The notes: a model not told the origin generated them from the sequence alone. Positions 45,880 through 54,049 are shown, counted from the stretch's first letter. The stretch: 64,000 bases of DNA from Heliomarina baculiformis (GCF_019966545.1 NZ_JAIMIC010000001.1:682001-746000), one strand, 5' to 3'. Numbers and translations: made by a program.

Positions 45880-47037
45880 TCACATTTTCCGGCAGGCGCT
45901 TCCCGGCTGGGCCAGCCCCGTGCCAAACACCGGATCGGGGCCGGAAACCCCGAGATCACGCGCGCCGTCGCTGAGCCAGTCGCGTAGTTCGGCCGCATCC
46001 CCGAGCCCCGAGGCGACCGGGTCGGCGGCGATGATGGATGTCACGAAGGGCGCGGCAATCGAAGTGCCAGACAGGTACTTGCCCTCGCCCTGCGGCACAA
46101 AGACGTCGACACCCGGTGCCGCGATATCGATATGCCCGCCTTCGGGGGCCTTTTCATACGGTTTCAGCGCCGCATCGACCGCCGTTACCGCGATGGTCTG
46201 CTTGAACGCTGCCGGATAGCGCGGCGGCCCTTCACGCCCTGTATTGCCAGCGGCGGCGACAATAACCATCCCGCGCGTGGCGGCAGCCTGCAGAGCACGG
46301 TCGAGGATCTTGTTATAGGGACCAGCAAGGCTCACGTTCACAAGACGCACGTCATTGGAACGGAGCCAGTCGATGGCCCGAACCAGCGTATCAACACCGG
46401 CAGCGGGTGATTTCCCGTCCACCCGCCCGACGACCGACGCGTGGAAGATATTGGCGTCCGTCAATCGCCCCGGACCCCCAATCAGTTCAGCGATGGCGGT
46501 GCCGTGACCGCTGTCCCCGCCGTCACTCACGAATTGCTTGCGCGTGATATTCGCGAGGGCGAGCCCTGCCTCATCGGCGGCAATGTCGGTATCGATGATC
46601 CCGACCGGCACCTGCGCGGCGCAGCCCTGCTGCGGCCAGCCGATCAGCCCGTTTGCATATTCACGACCCGTCGGCAGTTCGGCGGGCGGCGGCGCCCGGT
46701 AGGCATGGTTGACGCCTGCCGTGACCCCCGGCTCGAGCGTTTCCATTTCTCCAATCGCCTCTTTGCCGGTGACACCTTCGGGCAGGCGAAAAACCAGCAT
46801 TTCCTCACCGATGCCGGTCAGGTTTTCGCGGCTGAGCAGCTCATAGGCCGGAGTCGCCGCGATCAGGCGGTCCGCCGTTGCGGCGTCACCGGCCAGAACC
46901 ACAAGGGTTGTCGTGTTGTAAAGATCTCCTGCATCCGCCGCGATGAATTCGGGCGCGGGAGGGTCTAGAACGAAGGTTTGCGCAATGACCGGGGCGGCCA
47001 GAAAAAGGGAGAAAGTAAAAAGGGAAGAACGGATCAT
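45880..47037 (-). CDS. Periplasmic subtilisin-like serine protease (S8)
   Basis: 385 aa. Signal peptide residues 1-19 (MIRSSLFTFSLFLAAPVIA). Residues about 42-113 look like a ferredoxin-like propeptide of the fervidolysin/thermitase kind: strand TTLVVLAGD, helix ATADRLIAAT, strand EEMLVFRLPEG, helix KEAIGEMETL, then PGVTAGVNHAY. The catalytic domain has D149 in GIIDTD, H178 in DSGHGTAIAEL, oxyanion N265 in AAAGNTG and S326 in SGTSIAAPF, so it should be active. It is small and lacks other domains. Divergent from the anti-sigma gene by 141 bp. Possible role: processing of the anti-sigma factor or of RTX proteins encoded nearby; inferred. Confidence 0.9.
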   Translation of the reverse strand: MIRSSLFTFSLFLAAPVIAQTFVLDPPAPEFIAADAGDLYNTTTLVVLAGDAATADRLIAATPAYELLSRENLTGIGEEMLVFRLPEGVTGKEAIGEMETLEPGVTAGVNHAYRAPPPAELPTGREYANGLIGWPQQGCAAQVPVGIIDTDIAADEAGLALANITRKQFVSDGGDSGHGTAIAELIGGPGRLTDANIFHASVVGRVDGKSPAAGVDTLVRAIDWLRSNDVRLVNVSLAGPYNKILDRALQAAATRGMVIVAAAGNTGREGPPRYPAAFKQTIAVTAVDAALKPYEKAPEGGHIDIAAPGVDVFVPQGEGKYLSGTSIAAPFVTSIIAADPVASGLGDAAELRDWLSDGARDLGVSGPDPVFGTGLAQPGSACRKM

Positions 47038-47178
47038 ATCTCAATCCTTTGCTGAAATCAGTGAAGCATTTCACATAATCGGAATTTTTTTGCCCTCGCA
47101 GATGAACCGATCTGGCCTATTATGCGACCAAGGAACAAGGGCGGCGGTTTCGCCCCTGCTCAGACAAGGACACAGCCA

Positions 47179-47772
47179 ATGGCCACGCATCAGCCGAGAC
47201 CCAGCGACGAAGACCTGCTCGACTATATTGCGGGGCGCAGCTCTGCGGAGCAGACGCAGGAAATCGAAGCGGCGGCCAAGGCGGATGATGAACTTGCGGC
47301 CGATATCGCCCTGATGCAGGCGGCCCGGCGTGTTCTTGGCGAGGCCACGCAGGAGAACGCGCCCGGCCCGCTGGGATGGGCACGGCTGGAACGCCAGATC
47401 GACGCCGAGGGCAAAACCGCGCCCATAGCGTCGACGCGCCCGGTCTGGCAGATCGCCGCGGCCAGTGCGGTGGCGGCGATTGCGCTGTGGCAGTTCGTGG
47501 CCGCGCCGCTGGTGATGCCGGGCGGCGACGCGCGATACGAAACCGCAACCGGAAACACGGCGGATGGCCCTGCCCTGACCGTGGCCTTTACCGCAAGCGC
47601 GACCGAGGCCCAGATTCGCGCCCTGCTCGTCGAGACCGGCGGCCAGATCATCAGCGGGCCCAGCGCGCTGGGGCTGTGGCGTATCGGGTTCGCGGATGAA
47701 GCCGCCCGTGATGCCGCGACCGAGCGGTTTTCGCAAAGCGCCGGGATCGTCGAGAGCACACAGGCAGACTGA
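47179..47772 (+). CDS. Anti-sigma factor with propeptide-like periplasmic domain
   Basis: 197 aa. Residues 8-75 resemble the cytoplasmic helical domain of anti-sigma factors (DEDLLDYIAGRSSAEQTQEIEAAAKAD), without the zinc H-x3-C-x2-C motif. A single TM segment lies at about 91-112 (IAAASAVAAIALWQFVAAPLV). The periplasmic end (131-194) has the pattern of a subtilase propeptide: strand ALTVAFTAS, helix TEAQIRALLVETG, strand LGLWRIGFAD, helix ARDAATERFSQ, then AGIVEST. This is the same order as in the propeptide of the neighbouring subtilase. It should hold the ECF sigma factor encoded convergently at 47781-48320. The ATG at 47179 has AAGGA upstream; the longer frame to 47122 is not supported. 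Family assignment by layout. Confidence 0.8.
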   Translation: MATHQPRPSDEDLLDYIAGRSSAEQTQEIEAAAKADDELAADIALMQAARRVLGEATQENAPGPLGWARLERQIDAEGKTAPIASTRPVWQIAAASAVAAIALWQFVAAPLVMPGGDARYETATGNTADGPALTVAFTASATEAQIRALLVETGGQIISGPSALGLWRIGFADEAARDAATERFSQSAGIVESTQAD

Positions 47773-47780
47773 GTTCGACC

Positions 47781-48320
47781 TCATGATGTTTCGCCTTTCG
47801 TAAGGCAGTGCATCAGGAGCTTTTTTGCGTGGTGGATACGGGTCTTGACGGTCCCGACCGGCACGCCTTCGACTTCGGCGGCCTCGGGATAGGTCAGGTC
47901 CTCGAAGAACGTCAGCCGAACCACAGATTTCTGCGCCGCCGTCAGCTTTTCCAGACAGGCACGCAGCCGCGCTGCATCGCTGGTCGCCTCGATTACCGCC
48001 AGCGCTGAGGGGGTTTCATCCGGCAAGGTATCATCCGGCGTTTCGCGCAGGGTCGTACGGGTCGACCGGCGGATCCGGTCCACCGCCTTGTTGCGCGCAA
48101 TGCCATAGATCCAGGTCTTGACCGATGACTGGCCTTTGAAACGGTCGGCGCGGCGCCAGACCTCCATAAAGGCGTCCTGCATCACGTCCGACGCCTCGAA
48201 CGCATCACCCAGCTTCATGCGGACAAAGTGATACAGCCCGGCCTGATGCCGTTCATAGAGGTCCTTCATTGCGATCCTGTCTCCGCGACCGATCCGCGCC
48301 ACCAGGTCTACATCTGTCAC
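47781..48320 (-). CDS. ECF subfamily RNA polymerase sigma factor
   Basis: 179 aa. Region 2 spans about residues 18-86 (LYERHQAGLYHFVRMKL, DVMQDAFMEVWRRADRFKGQSSVKTWIYGIARNKAVDRIRR) and region 4 about 120-172 (LEKLTAAQKSVVRLTFFEDLTYPEAAEVEGVPVGTVKTRIHHAKK). The frame opens at GTG 48365, but GTG 48320 has GGGAGA 6 nt upstream and starts right before region 2, so it is preferred. The gene is convergent with its probable anti-sigma factor, with 8 bp between the stops, instead of forming the usual operon. It lies downstream of an RTX gene. Its regulon cannot be deduced. Confidence 0.92.
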   Translation of the reverse strand: MTDVDLVARIGRGDRIAMKDLYERHQAGLYHFVRMKLGDAFEASDVMQDAFMEVWRRADRFKGQSSVKTWIYGIARNKAVDRIRRSTRTTLRETPDDTLPDETPSALAVIEATSDAARLRACLEKLTAAQKSVVRLTFFEDLTYPEAAEVEGVPVGTVKTRIHHAKKLLMHCLTKGETS

Positions 48321-48382
48321 CGGAATCTCCCGCAGGTCTGGGTTTCGCGTCACAAGCGCAACCACCCATTAACGAAAATGAC

Positions 48383-48438
48383 CCCGTCGGCATAGCATGC
48401 CGGCGGGATCTGCGTCGCCCCGAAATCTTTGGGGCGAC
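48383..48438 (-). terminator. Double hairpin behind the 546-aa RTX gene
   Basis: Two stem-loops follow the RTX stop on the minus strand: GTCGCCCC/GGGGCGAC (48414-48421, 48431-48438) and CCCGTCGGCAT/ATGCCGGCGGG (48383-48393, 48397-48407, one wobble). The second is followed by GTCATTTTCG. Likely intrinsic termination between the RTX and sigma genes. Confidence 0.65.
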
Positions 48439-48451
48439 AGGGGGCTCTCTA

Positions 48452-50092
48452 TCAGGCGAGGAAGCTGAAATCATCCGCGCCGAAATGATCGAGGCTCTGG
48501 TTTTCGAAGATCATCGTGCCGCTATCCAGTTCGAACACGACATCGTCGCCAACCTGACTCAGGTGTTCCTGAAGTTCCGCGAAGTTCGCCGCATCCCCGC
48601 CGATCTGGACGTTATCGACGCTTTGTTCGAAATCCGTGACGCGGTTGATACCCGCGCTGAAGACAAAGACATCTTCGCCTTCGCCACCGATCAGGGCATC
48701 TTCACCGCTGCCGCCGTTCAGGACGTCATTGCCTGAGCCGCCAACCAGACGGTCATTGGTGTTTCCGCCCGTGATGATGTCGTCGCCCTCGCCACCGTCG
48801 AGGTACAGCCTGGCCTTTTCCCACAGGTCCTCGGTTGCGGTGATGGTGTCGTTACCGGCACCGCCGTTGATCTCGATCTTTTCGGTCTTGGAGATATCGA
48901 GCGTGAACTGACCGAAATTGTTGCGGGCGAAGTCAAAGGACTTGCCATCACCGGAGAGCTCAAAAATATCGTCGATGCCCGAGCCGTTGACGACGGCGGT
49001 GTCCTTGCCACTACCACCGTTCATGATGTCCGAGCCGTCGCCGTTGTTCCAGATCATGGTGTCACGGCCACCGCCGCCCTTCATGACATCGGCACCCTTG
49101 AAGCCGACAAGAACGTCATTGCCGCCATTGCCTTTCAGCACGTCATTGCCATCGCCGCCGGTGATCTGATCATTCCCGGAGCCGCCAAAGAGTTTCAGGT
49201 CGATGAGGTCCTGAAGCCCTTCGCCGCCGGTGATGACGTCATCGCCACCCTGACCGCGCACTACCAGTTTTTCAGTGTTCGAGATATCGAGGGTGAACTG
49301 GCCGAAATTGGTACGTGCGAAATCAACCGTGCCGTCTTCGCCGGCCCTGATCTCAAAAACATCGCCACCGCCATCGGAACCGTTGACCACGGCTTTGTCC
49401 TTGCCATTGCCACCATCCATGATGTCCGAACCATCGCCGTTGTTCCAGACCATCGTGTCGCGACCGGCGCCGCCAAGCATGGTGTCATTGCCACGGAAGC
49501 CGACCAGAACGTCATTGCCGTCACCGCCATCAAGCACGTCGTCGCCGTCGCCGCCGATGATCCTGTCATTGCCTGCGCCGCCGTTCAATTCGAGCTTGAT
49601 CAAATCGGCAAGGCCTTCGCCACCGGTGATGATGTCGTCTCCACCGCCGCCGTTGACTTTCATTACCTCGGTGGTGCCGATATCCAAAGAGAACGGCCCA
49701 AAGTTCACACGTTCAAAGCTGACGCGGCCGTCTTCGCCTGCGGTGATTTCGAATTCGTCGGCTGCGGTATCCGCCCCATTGGCTTCGGCGGTGTCATAGC
49801 CTTCGCCGCCTTCCATGATGTCGGAGCCGTCGCCATTGTTCCAGATCATCCGGTCATCGCCAGCGCCGCCTGCCATGGTGTCGTTGCCCCGGTCACCGAT
49901 CAGGACATCATCGCCCTCTTCGCCAAGCAGCGTGTCTTCGCCTTCGCCGCCACTCAACTTGTCATCGCCGCCACCGGCCAGAACGAGGTCATCCCCTTCG
50001 AGCGCGTAGATGGCTTCGGGCAGTTCGTTGCCGAGGATCAGATCGTCACCGTCGGTGGCGCCTTCGGGATTTGTCACATTAAAATCGGTCAT
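48452..50092 (-). CDS. RTX calcium-binding protein with three long repeats
   Basis: 546 aa, very acidic, no Sec signal. It starts with MTDFNVTNPEGATDGDDLILGNELPEAI-type sequence and immediately enters G-G-x-G-x-D nonapeptides. Three long units of about 132 aa alternate RTX nonapeptides with an unusual beta-rich insert (WNNGDGSDIM, VNGSD, D-V-F-E-I-x-A-G-E-D-G, F-A-R-x-N-F-G-Q-F-T-L-D-I). The C-terminal GEDVFVFSAGINRVTDFEQSVDNVQ to FGADDFSFLA is a type I secretion tail. Probably exported and calcium-folded at the cell surface. ATG 50092 has GGAGA upstream. It is upstream of the ECF sigma gene on the same strand. Confidence 0.9.
   Translation of the reverse strand: MTDFNVTNPEGATDGDDLILGNELPEAIYALEGDDLVLAGGGDDKLSGGEGEDTLLGEEGDDVLIGDRGNDTMAGGAGDDRMIWNNGDGSDIMEGGEGYDTAEANGADTAADEFEITAGEDGRVSFERVNFGPFSLDIGTTEVMKVNGGGGDDIITGGEGLADLIKLELNGGAGNDRIIGGDGDDVLDGGDGNDVLVGFRGNDTMLGGAGRDTMVWNNGDGSDIMDGGNGKDKAVVNGSDGGGDVFEIRAGEDGTVDFARTNFGQFTLDISNTEKLVVRGQGGDDVITGGEGLQDLIDLKLFGGSGNDQITGGDGNDVLKGNGGNDVLVGFKGADVMKGGGGRDTMIWNNGDGSDIMNGGSGKDTAVVNGSGIDDIFELSGDGKSFDFARNNFGQFTLDISKTEKIEINGGAGNDTITATEDLWEKARLYLDGGEGDDIITGGNTNDRLVGGSGNDVLNGGSGEDALIGGEGEDVFVFSAGINRVTDFEQSVDNVQIGGDAANFAELQEHLSQVGDDVVFELDSGTMIFENQSLDHFGADDFSFLA
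48662..49849 (-). repeat. Three 396-bp in-frame repeats in the RTX gene
   Basis: The codon for Met in the M-I/V-W-N-N-G-D-G-S-D-I-M motif occurs at 49847-49849, 49451-49453 and 49055-49057, exactly 396 bp (132 codons) apart. Units 1 and 2 are full length; unit 3 is about two codons shorter in the middle and diverges at its end. The insert sequence FGQFTLDIS is nearly identical between units. Confidence 0.85.
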
Positions 50093-50213
50093 CTCTAAAT
50101 CTCCATTTCGAGGCTGCACTACGCCTTTCTGACGTCGCTAATCCTCGGTCGTTTGGGTCAGACCTTTGGTTCAAAAAAACTTTGCCGGATGAAAATCATT
50201 TGCCTGAAAGAGC

Positions 50214-50239
50214 GGGCGCGCCGCGACATGGGCGCGCCC
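50214..50239 (-). terminator. Hairpin behind the COG4315-like gene
   Basis: GGGCGCGCC (50214-50222) and GGCGCGCCC (50231-50239) form a 9-bp perfect stem with an 8-nt loop 6 bp after the stop at 50246; on the minus strand CTCTTTC follows, a weak T-run. Confidence 0.65.
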
Positions 50240-50245
50240 TGTCAA

Positions 50246-50602
50246 TCACTTGACCACGTGCCAGACGCCGCCGACACCGTCGCCGGTCATGTCACCGGGC
50301 TTGGCATCGCCCGCCCATGTGTAAAGCGGCATACCCTTGTAGGCCCATTGGGCCGAGCCATCGCGGCGGTTGACGATGGTAAAGTCATCGCTGGCTTCTG
50401 ACCCGTCCTTGGCGACAACCGGCGGCCAACTAGCGGCGCAACCGTCGTAGCAATTGCTGGTGCCGTTCGTATCCTTGTCGAAGGTATAGACGGTCATGCC
50501 GCTGTCATCGACAAGCACATCCGCTTCGGACATAGCCGGGGCCGCAAGAGAAGTCTGGGCGAGCAAAACGAAAAGCGCGCCCGAAGTGAAAACCTTGAAC
50601 AT
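50246..50602 (-). CDS. Small secreted COG4315/Lipoprotein_15-type protein
   Basis: 118 aa with signal peptide MFKVFTSGALFVLLAQTSLAAPA and no lipobox Cys. Two copies of the family repeat are visible: LVDDSGMTVYTFDKDTNGTSNCYDGCAASWPPV and WAYKGMPLYTWAGDAKPGDMTGDGVGGVWHVV, the standard pair of this uncharacterised family (DUF COG4315). The two Cys may form a disulfide. Cellular role is unknown in general. It is monocistronic, upstream of the RTX gene on the same strand but separated by a terminator-like hairpin, and divergent from the TRAP operon. Confidence 0.88.
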   Translation of the reverse strand: MFKVFTSGALFVLLAQTSLAAPAMSEADVLVDDSGMTVYTFDKDTNGTSNCYDGCAASWPPVVAKDGSEASDDFTIVNRRDGSAQWAYKGMPLYTWAGDAKPGDMTGDGVGGVWHVVK

Positions 50603-50720
50603 TATTGAACTCCTAGATCACGTGACCGGTCCTCGACCGGTTTCTGGCATCTGCTGGCATCAAGGAGGTCTCATCCAATTTCGCCGTCCTACCGGATGCG
50701 GGGCGACTGATCTTTACCAT

Positions 50721-50773
50721 GCGTTGTACCAAGCGTTGTCGCCCGCGTTGTAGTCGGCTCGCGCAAGCGTTGT
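50721..50773. repeat. Four direct GCGTTGT repeats upstream of TRAP operon
   Basis: GCGTTGT occurs at 50721-50727, 50733-50739, 50745-50751 and 50767-50773; the second and fourth extend to AAGCGTTGT. Spacings are 12, 12 and 22 bp, close to whole helical turns. The array lies in the 358-bp divergent gap 50603-50960, which contains no gene, and 188 bp before dctP. Likely a cooperative binding array for a regulator; none is adjacent. Confidence 0.6.
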
Positions 50774-50960
50774 TTTATTGATTGGCATGACACCGGAAAG
50801 CGTTCGGCGTGCCAATCCAATGCAATTCAAGAGCGCCCGATTGCACTGTCTCTTCTGCCTCTCGCAGAACTGATCGATCCCCTGAAATTACCGTTGATCG
50901 CCTCTTGGTTCTCCCCGCATGGTAGGACATAAGGGCAACGTGTTAACCGGAGGAGTACAC

Positions 50961-51947
50961 ATGAGTTTCTTCAAATTTCGGACCATCGCCCTGACAGCCG
51001 CCTTCGCTGGTATCGCGGGCACGGCTGCGTTTGCGCAGACCGAGGTCAAGATCGGCTATGCCCTGGCACCGACATCGCATTACGGCGTCGCGGCCCAGAA
51101 ATGGCAGGAAGTCGTCGAAGCCGAAACAGATGGCAAATTCGCATTCCGCCACTTTCCCTCCTCGGGTCTGGGTGGCGAACGGGAAGTCGTCGAAGGCCTT
51201 CAGATCGGTACGGTCGAGGCAACGATCGTTTCGACGGGCACCCTGTCGAACTTTGTGCCTGAAACGGGCGTGACCGACATTCCCTTCCTGTTCCGCGATC
51301 TCGGCCACGCTCGCCGCGTTCTGGACGGCCCGATCGGGCAGGACATCCTGTCGAAATTCGACGATGCAGGACTGGTTGCGCTGGCATGGGGCGAACAGGG
51401 TTTCCGCCATATCACCAATAACCGCAACGCGATCCACACCCCCGAAGACGTCGCGGGCATGAAGCTGCGCACGATGGAAAACCCCGTCCACCTCGCCGCT
51501 TTCAACGCGCTTGGTGCCGCTCCGACCCCGATGGCATGGCCCGAAGTGATCAGCTCGCTTCAGCAGGGAACCATCGACGGACAGGAAAATCCGCTTTCGG
51601 TGATCGTTTCCGTCAAGCTGGACGAAGTGCAAAAGTATCTGACGCTCTCCGGTCACGTCTATTCGCCGGCGATGCTGCTCGTCTCCAAGCCGTTCTGGGA
51701 AGGACTGAGCGACGAGGACAAGGCAGCGTTTGAAAAAGGCGCAACCGAAGCGGTTGTCGCCATGCGCGCCTTTGTCGACGATGTCGAGCAAAGCGGTGTC
51801 GAAACGCTGAAAGAGCGTGGAATGGAAGTGAATGAGCTTTCCGCCGACGAAAAGGCTGCGTTCCGCGCATCAGTCGAGGAAGCCTATGAAGGGTATTACG
51901 ACCAGTACGGCCAGGAGCTGATCGACAGCATCGCCGCTACCGAGTAA
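50961..51947 (+). CDS. dctP: TRAP transporter solute-binding protein, DctP family
   Basis: 328 aa with signal peptide MSFFKFRTIALTAAFAGIAGTAAFA. It has the usual DctP pattern: IGYALAPTSHYGVAAQKWQEVVE at the start of the mature protein, and R170 in GMKLRTMENP, which normally salt-bridges the ligand carboxylate, followed by WPEVISSLQQGTIDGQENPLSVI. It binds an organic acid in the periplasm. ATG 50961 has GGAGGAG upstream. First gene of a dctP-dctQ-dctM operon with a terminator-like hairpin after dctP. Confidence 0.93.
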   Translation: MSFFKFRTIALTAAFAGIAGTAAFAQTEVKIGYALAPTSHYGVAAQKWQEVVEAETDGKFAFRHFPSSGLGGEREVVEGLQIGTVEATIVSTGTLSNFVPETGVTDIPFLFRDLGHARRVLDGPIGQDILSKFDDAGLVALAWGEQGFRHITNNRNAIHTPEDVAGMKLRTMENPVHLAAFNALGAAPTPMAWPEVISSLQQGTIDGQENPLSVIVSVKLDEVQKYLTLSGHVYSPAMLLVSKPFWEGLSDEDKAAFEKGATEAVVAMRAFVDDVEQSGVETLKERGMEVNELSADEKAAFRASVEEAYEGYYDQYGQELIDSIAATE

Positions 51948-51963
51948 TCGAGACGTCCCGAAG

Positions 51964-51997
51964 CGGACCGGTGTTTCCGACACCGGTCCGTCTTTTT
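51964..51997 (+). terminator. Intrinsic (partial) terminator between dctP and dctQ
   Basis: CGGACCGGTGT (51964-51974) and ACACCGGTCCG (51980-51990) form a perfect 11-bp stem with a 5-nt loop, followed by TCTTTTTC. It lies 16 bp after dctP and would reduce read-through into the membrane subunits. Confidence 0.9.
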
Positions 51998-52010
51998 CAC
52001 GAGAGGGATC

Positions 52011-52529
52011 ATGCATAGAGCTGAACGTGTTTTCGTGGCGGTGAATGCCACCGTGGTCATAGGTTGCCTTGCCGCGATGGCGCTGATCGTCGGCGCGAAT
52101 ATCGCCCTGCGCTACACCACGAACCATTCGCTTTCATGGTCCGACGAAGCCGCCCGCTACCTCATGATCTGGATGACGTTCCTTGGCGCCGGGCTGGCCC
52201 TTCGCACTGGCGGCCATGTCGCGATTTCGAACCTTCAGGATCTGGTAAGCTCCCGCAAGCAGATGATCCTGCGCAGCGTCATCCTTTTGATCCTGCTAGT
52301 CTTTTTCGCCTACATGGTACAGGTCGGCTGGGAATACATGCAGCGGAGCCAGTACCAGAAGACACCGGCGCTGCGGCTGTCATTTCAATACATTTATGCC
52401 GCGATGCCCGTCGGCTTTGCCCTCATGATCGTGCATCTTCTGCTGATGGCACGGGCTTTTATCACGGCTGGCACCTATCGCGGCATTGACGGAAGCGCGG
52501 ATGCGCAGCCGGGGGCCGCCAATGGTTGA
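52011..52529 (+). CDS. dctQ: TRAP transporter small permease, DctQ family
   Basis: 172 aa with four membrane segments at about 10-32, 46-64, 86-105 and 130-150. The DctQ hallmark LSWSDEAARYLMIWMTFLGAGLALRTGGHVA is intact. It couples the binding protein to DctM in the inner membrane. AGAGGGA precedes the ATG. The end overlaps dctM by 8 bp. Confidence 0.93.
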   Translation: MHRAERVFVAVNATVVIGCLAAMALIVGANIALRYTTNHSLSWSDEAARYLMIWMTFLGAGLALRTGGHVAISNLQDLVSSRKQMILRSVILLILLVFFAYMVQVGWEYMQRSQYQKTPALRLSFQYIYAAMPVGFALMIVHLLLMARAFITAGTYRGIDGSADAQPGAANG

Positions 52530-53805
52530 GATCCTCTTTATCGCCCTGTTCGGCCTCATGGTGCTGGGCGTTCCGGTCGCCTTTGCGATGGCCATTTCCG
52601 TCTTTCTGGCCCTGAGCCTTGGCAGCAGTTACCCGAACATCGTCGTGGTTAAAGAGATGTTCGCCGGGCTCGACAGCTTTCCGCTGCTTGCCGTCCCGTT
52701 CTTTATCCTCGCCGCCGAAATCATGACCGGCGGCGCGATCACTGCGACACTTCTGCGGTTTGCCTCGCAGTTTGTCGGCCACCTTCGCGGCGGGCTTGGC
52801 TATGCCAACGTAATCTCCTCGACCATGTTCGCCGGGATTTCCGGTTCTGCCCTTGCCGATGCGGCCGGTCCGGGCGCGATGATGGTCCGGATGATGGAAA
52901 AAGGCGGCTATGACAAATCCTATGCAGGTGCCCTGACCATTTCGAGCGCGGTCATCGGGCCGATCATCCCGCCCTCGATCGTGATGATCATCTACGCGCT
53001 GCAGGACGAAGAAGTCTCGGTCGGCTCGTTGTTCATGGCGGGCGTCATCCCGGGGCTACTGCTTGCCATCGGGAACCTTGCGGCGAACTGGTACGTCAGC
53101 CGCAAGCGCGACTACCGAAGCGTCGCCCCGCGCCCATCGGGCCGCGAGATGGTGAAAACAAGCATTATCGCCATGCCCGCGATTGGATTGATTGTTTTGA
53201 TCATCGGCGGCATCCGTGGCGGTATCTTCACCCCGACCGAAGCCTCGGTGATCGCGGTGTTCTATGCCCTTTTCTGCGGGATGGTGATCTACCGGTCACT
53301 CCGGCTTCGCGACCTGCCCGCGATCATCCTGCGTGCCGCGCTTGTAAGCTGTGCCGTTCTCCTGATCCTTGGCGCGGCCCGTGCCTTTGCCTGGGTTCTG
53401 ATCATCGAAGGTATTCCACAGTTCCTTGCCGAGACGATCATCAGCTGGGATCTGGCCCCGCTGGCATTTCTGCTGGCGGTCAACGTATTACTTCTAGCTT
53501 TTGGCCTGTTCATGGACCCCCTGCCCGGCGTGATGATCCTTGTCCCGATTCTTGCACCTATCAGCCATGCACTTGGCATCGCACCGGACCAGTTTGCCAT
53601 CGTGGTCATCGTCAACCTTACGCTTGGGCTGATTACGCCCCCGGTTGGCAGCCTGATCTTTGTGGTATCCTCAACCGTCGGTTTGAAACCCTCGGTCCTC
53701 ATCAAACAGATGCCGCCATTCTTCCTTGCCAATTTCATCGTCCTGATGATGCTTACCTTCCTTCCTGCCCTGTCGACATGGCTGCCCCGGATCAGCGGTT
53801 TCTAG
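52522..53805 (+). CDS. dctM: TRAP transporter large permease, DctM family
   Basis: 427 aa with about 12-13 membrane segments. DctM marks are FPLLAVPFFILAAEIMTGG, MFAGISGSALADAAGPGAMM, SSAVIGPIIPPSIVMIIYA and GLFMDPLPGVMILVPILAPI, plus LITPPVGSLIFVV near the end. It forms the sodium-coupled transport channel. The ATG at 52522 lies within dctQ; the further upstream frame opening at 52486 is not used. Confidence 0.94.
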   Translation: MVEILFIALFGLMVLGVPVAFAMAISVFLALSLGSSYPNIVVVKEMFAGLDSFPLLAVPFFILAAEIMTGGAITATLLRFASQFVGHLRGGLGYANVISSTMFAGISGSALADAAGPGAMMVRMMEKGGYDKSYAGALTISSAVIGPIIPPSIVMIIYALQDEEVSVGSLFMAGVIPGLLLAIGNLAANWYVSRKRDYRSVAPRPSGREMVKTSIIAMPAIGLIVLIIGGIRGGIFTPTEASVIAVFYALFCGMVIYRSLRLRDLPAIILRAALVSCAVLLILGAARAFAWVLIIEGIPQFLAETIISWDLAPLAFLLAVNVLLLAFGLFMDPLPGVMILVPILAPISHALGIAPDQFAIVVIVNLTLGLITPPVGSLIFVVSSTVGLKPSVLIKQMPPFFLANFIVLMMLTFLPALSTWLPRISGF

Positions 53806-54030
53806 GAATCGATTGCCTTGACCGGCACCTTCCCGCCGCTTGAGGGCGCGGATTGGCACAATTTAAGAGCAGTTGCGCTGTCGGCATTTGAGGGCCCGGC
53901 GAAAAATGCTGAAATCTGGGCGGCAAGCTGCTACGTATTGCAACGTAAGAGCGAATACCCCCTTCAAGACAATGACTTGCAGCCTGCTCATGACAATTCA
54001 GTACTAGTATCAAGACCAATTTTACGACCT

Positions 54031-54049
54031 GTTTCCGCAAAGCGGAAAC
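54031..54049. promoter_or_regulatory. Perfect inverted repeat upstream of the GT-C-like gene
   Basis: GTTTCCGC (54031-54038) and GCGGAAAC (54042-54049) flank AAA in the AT-rich 287-bp gap 53806-54092. There is no T-run on either side, so an operator is more likely than a terminator. It is 43 bp upstream of the next start. Confidence 0.5.
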
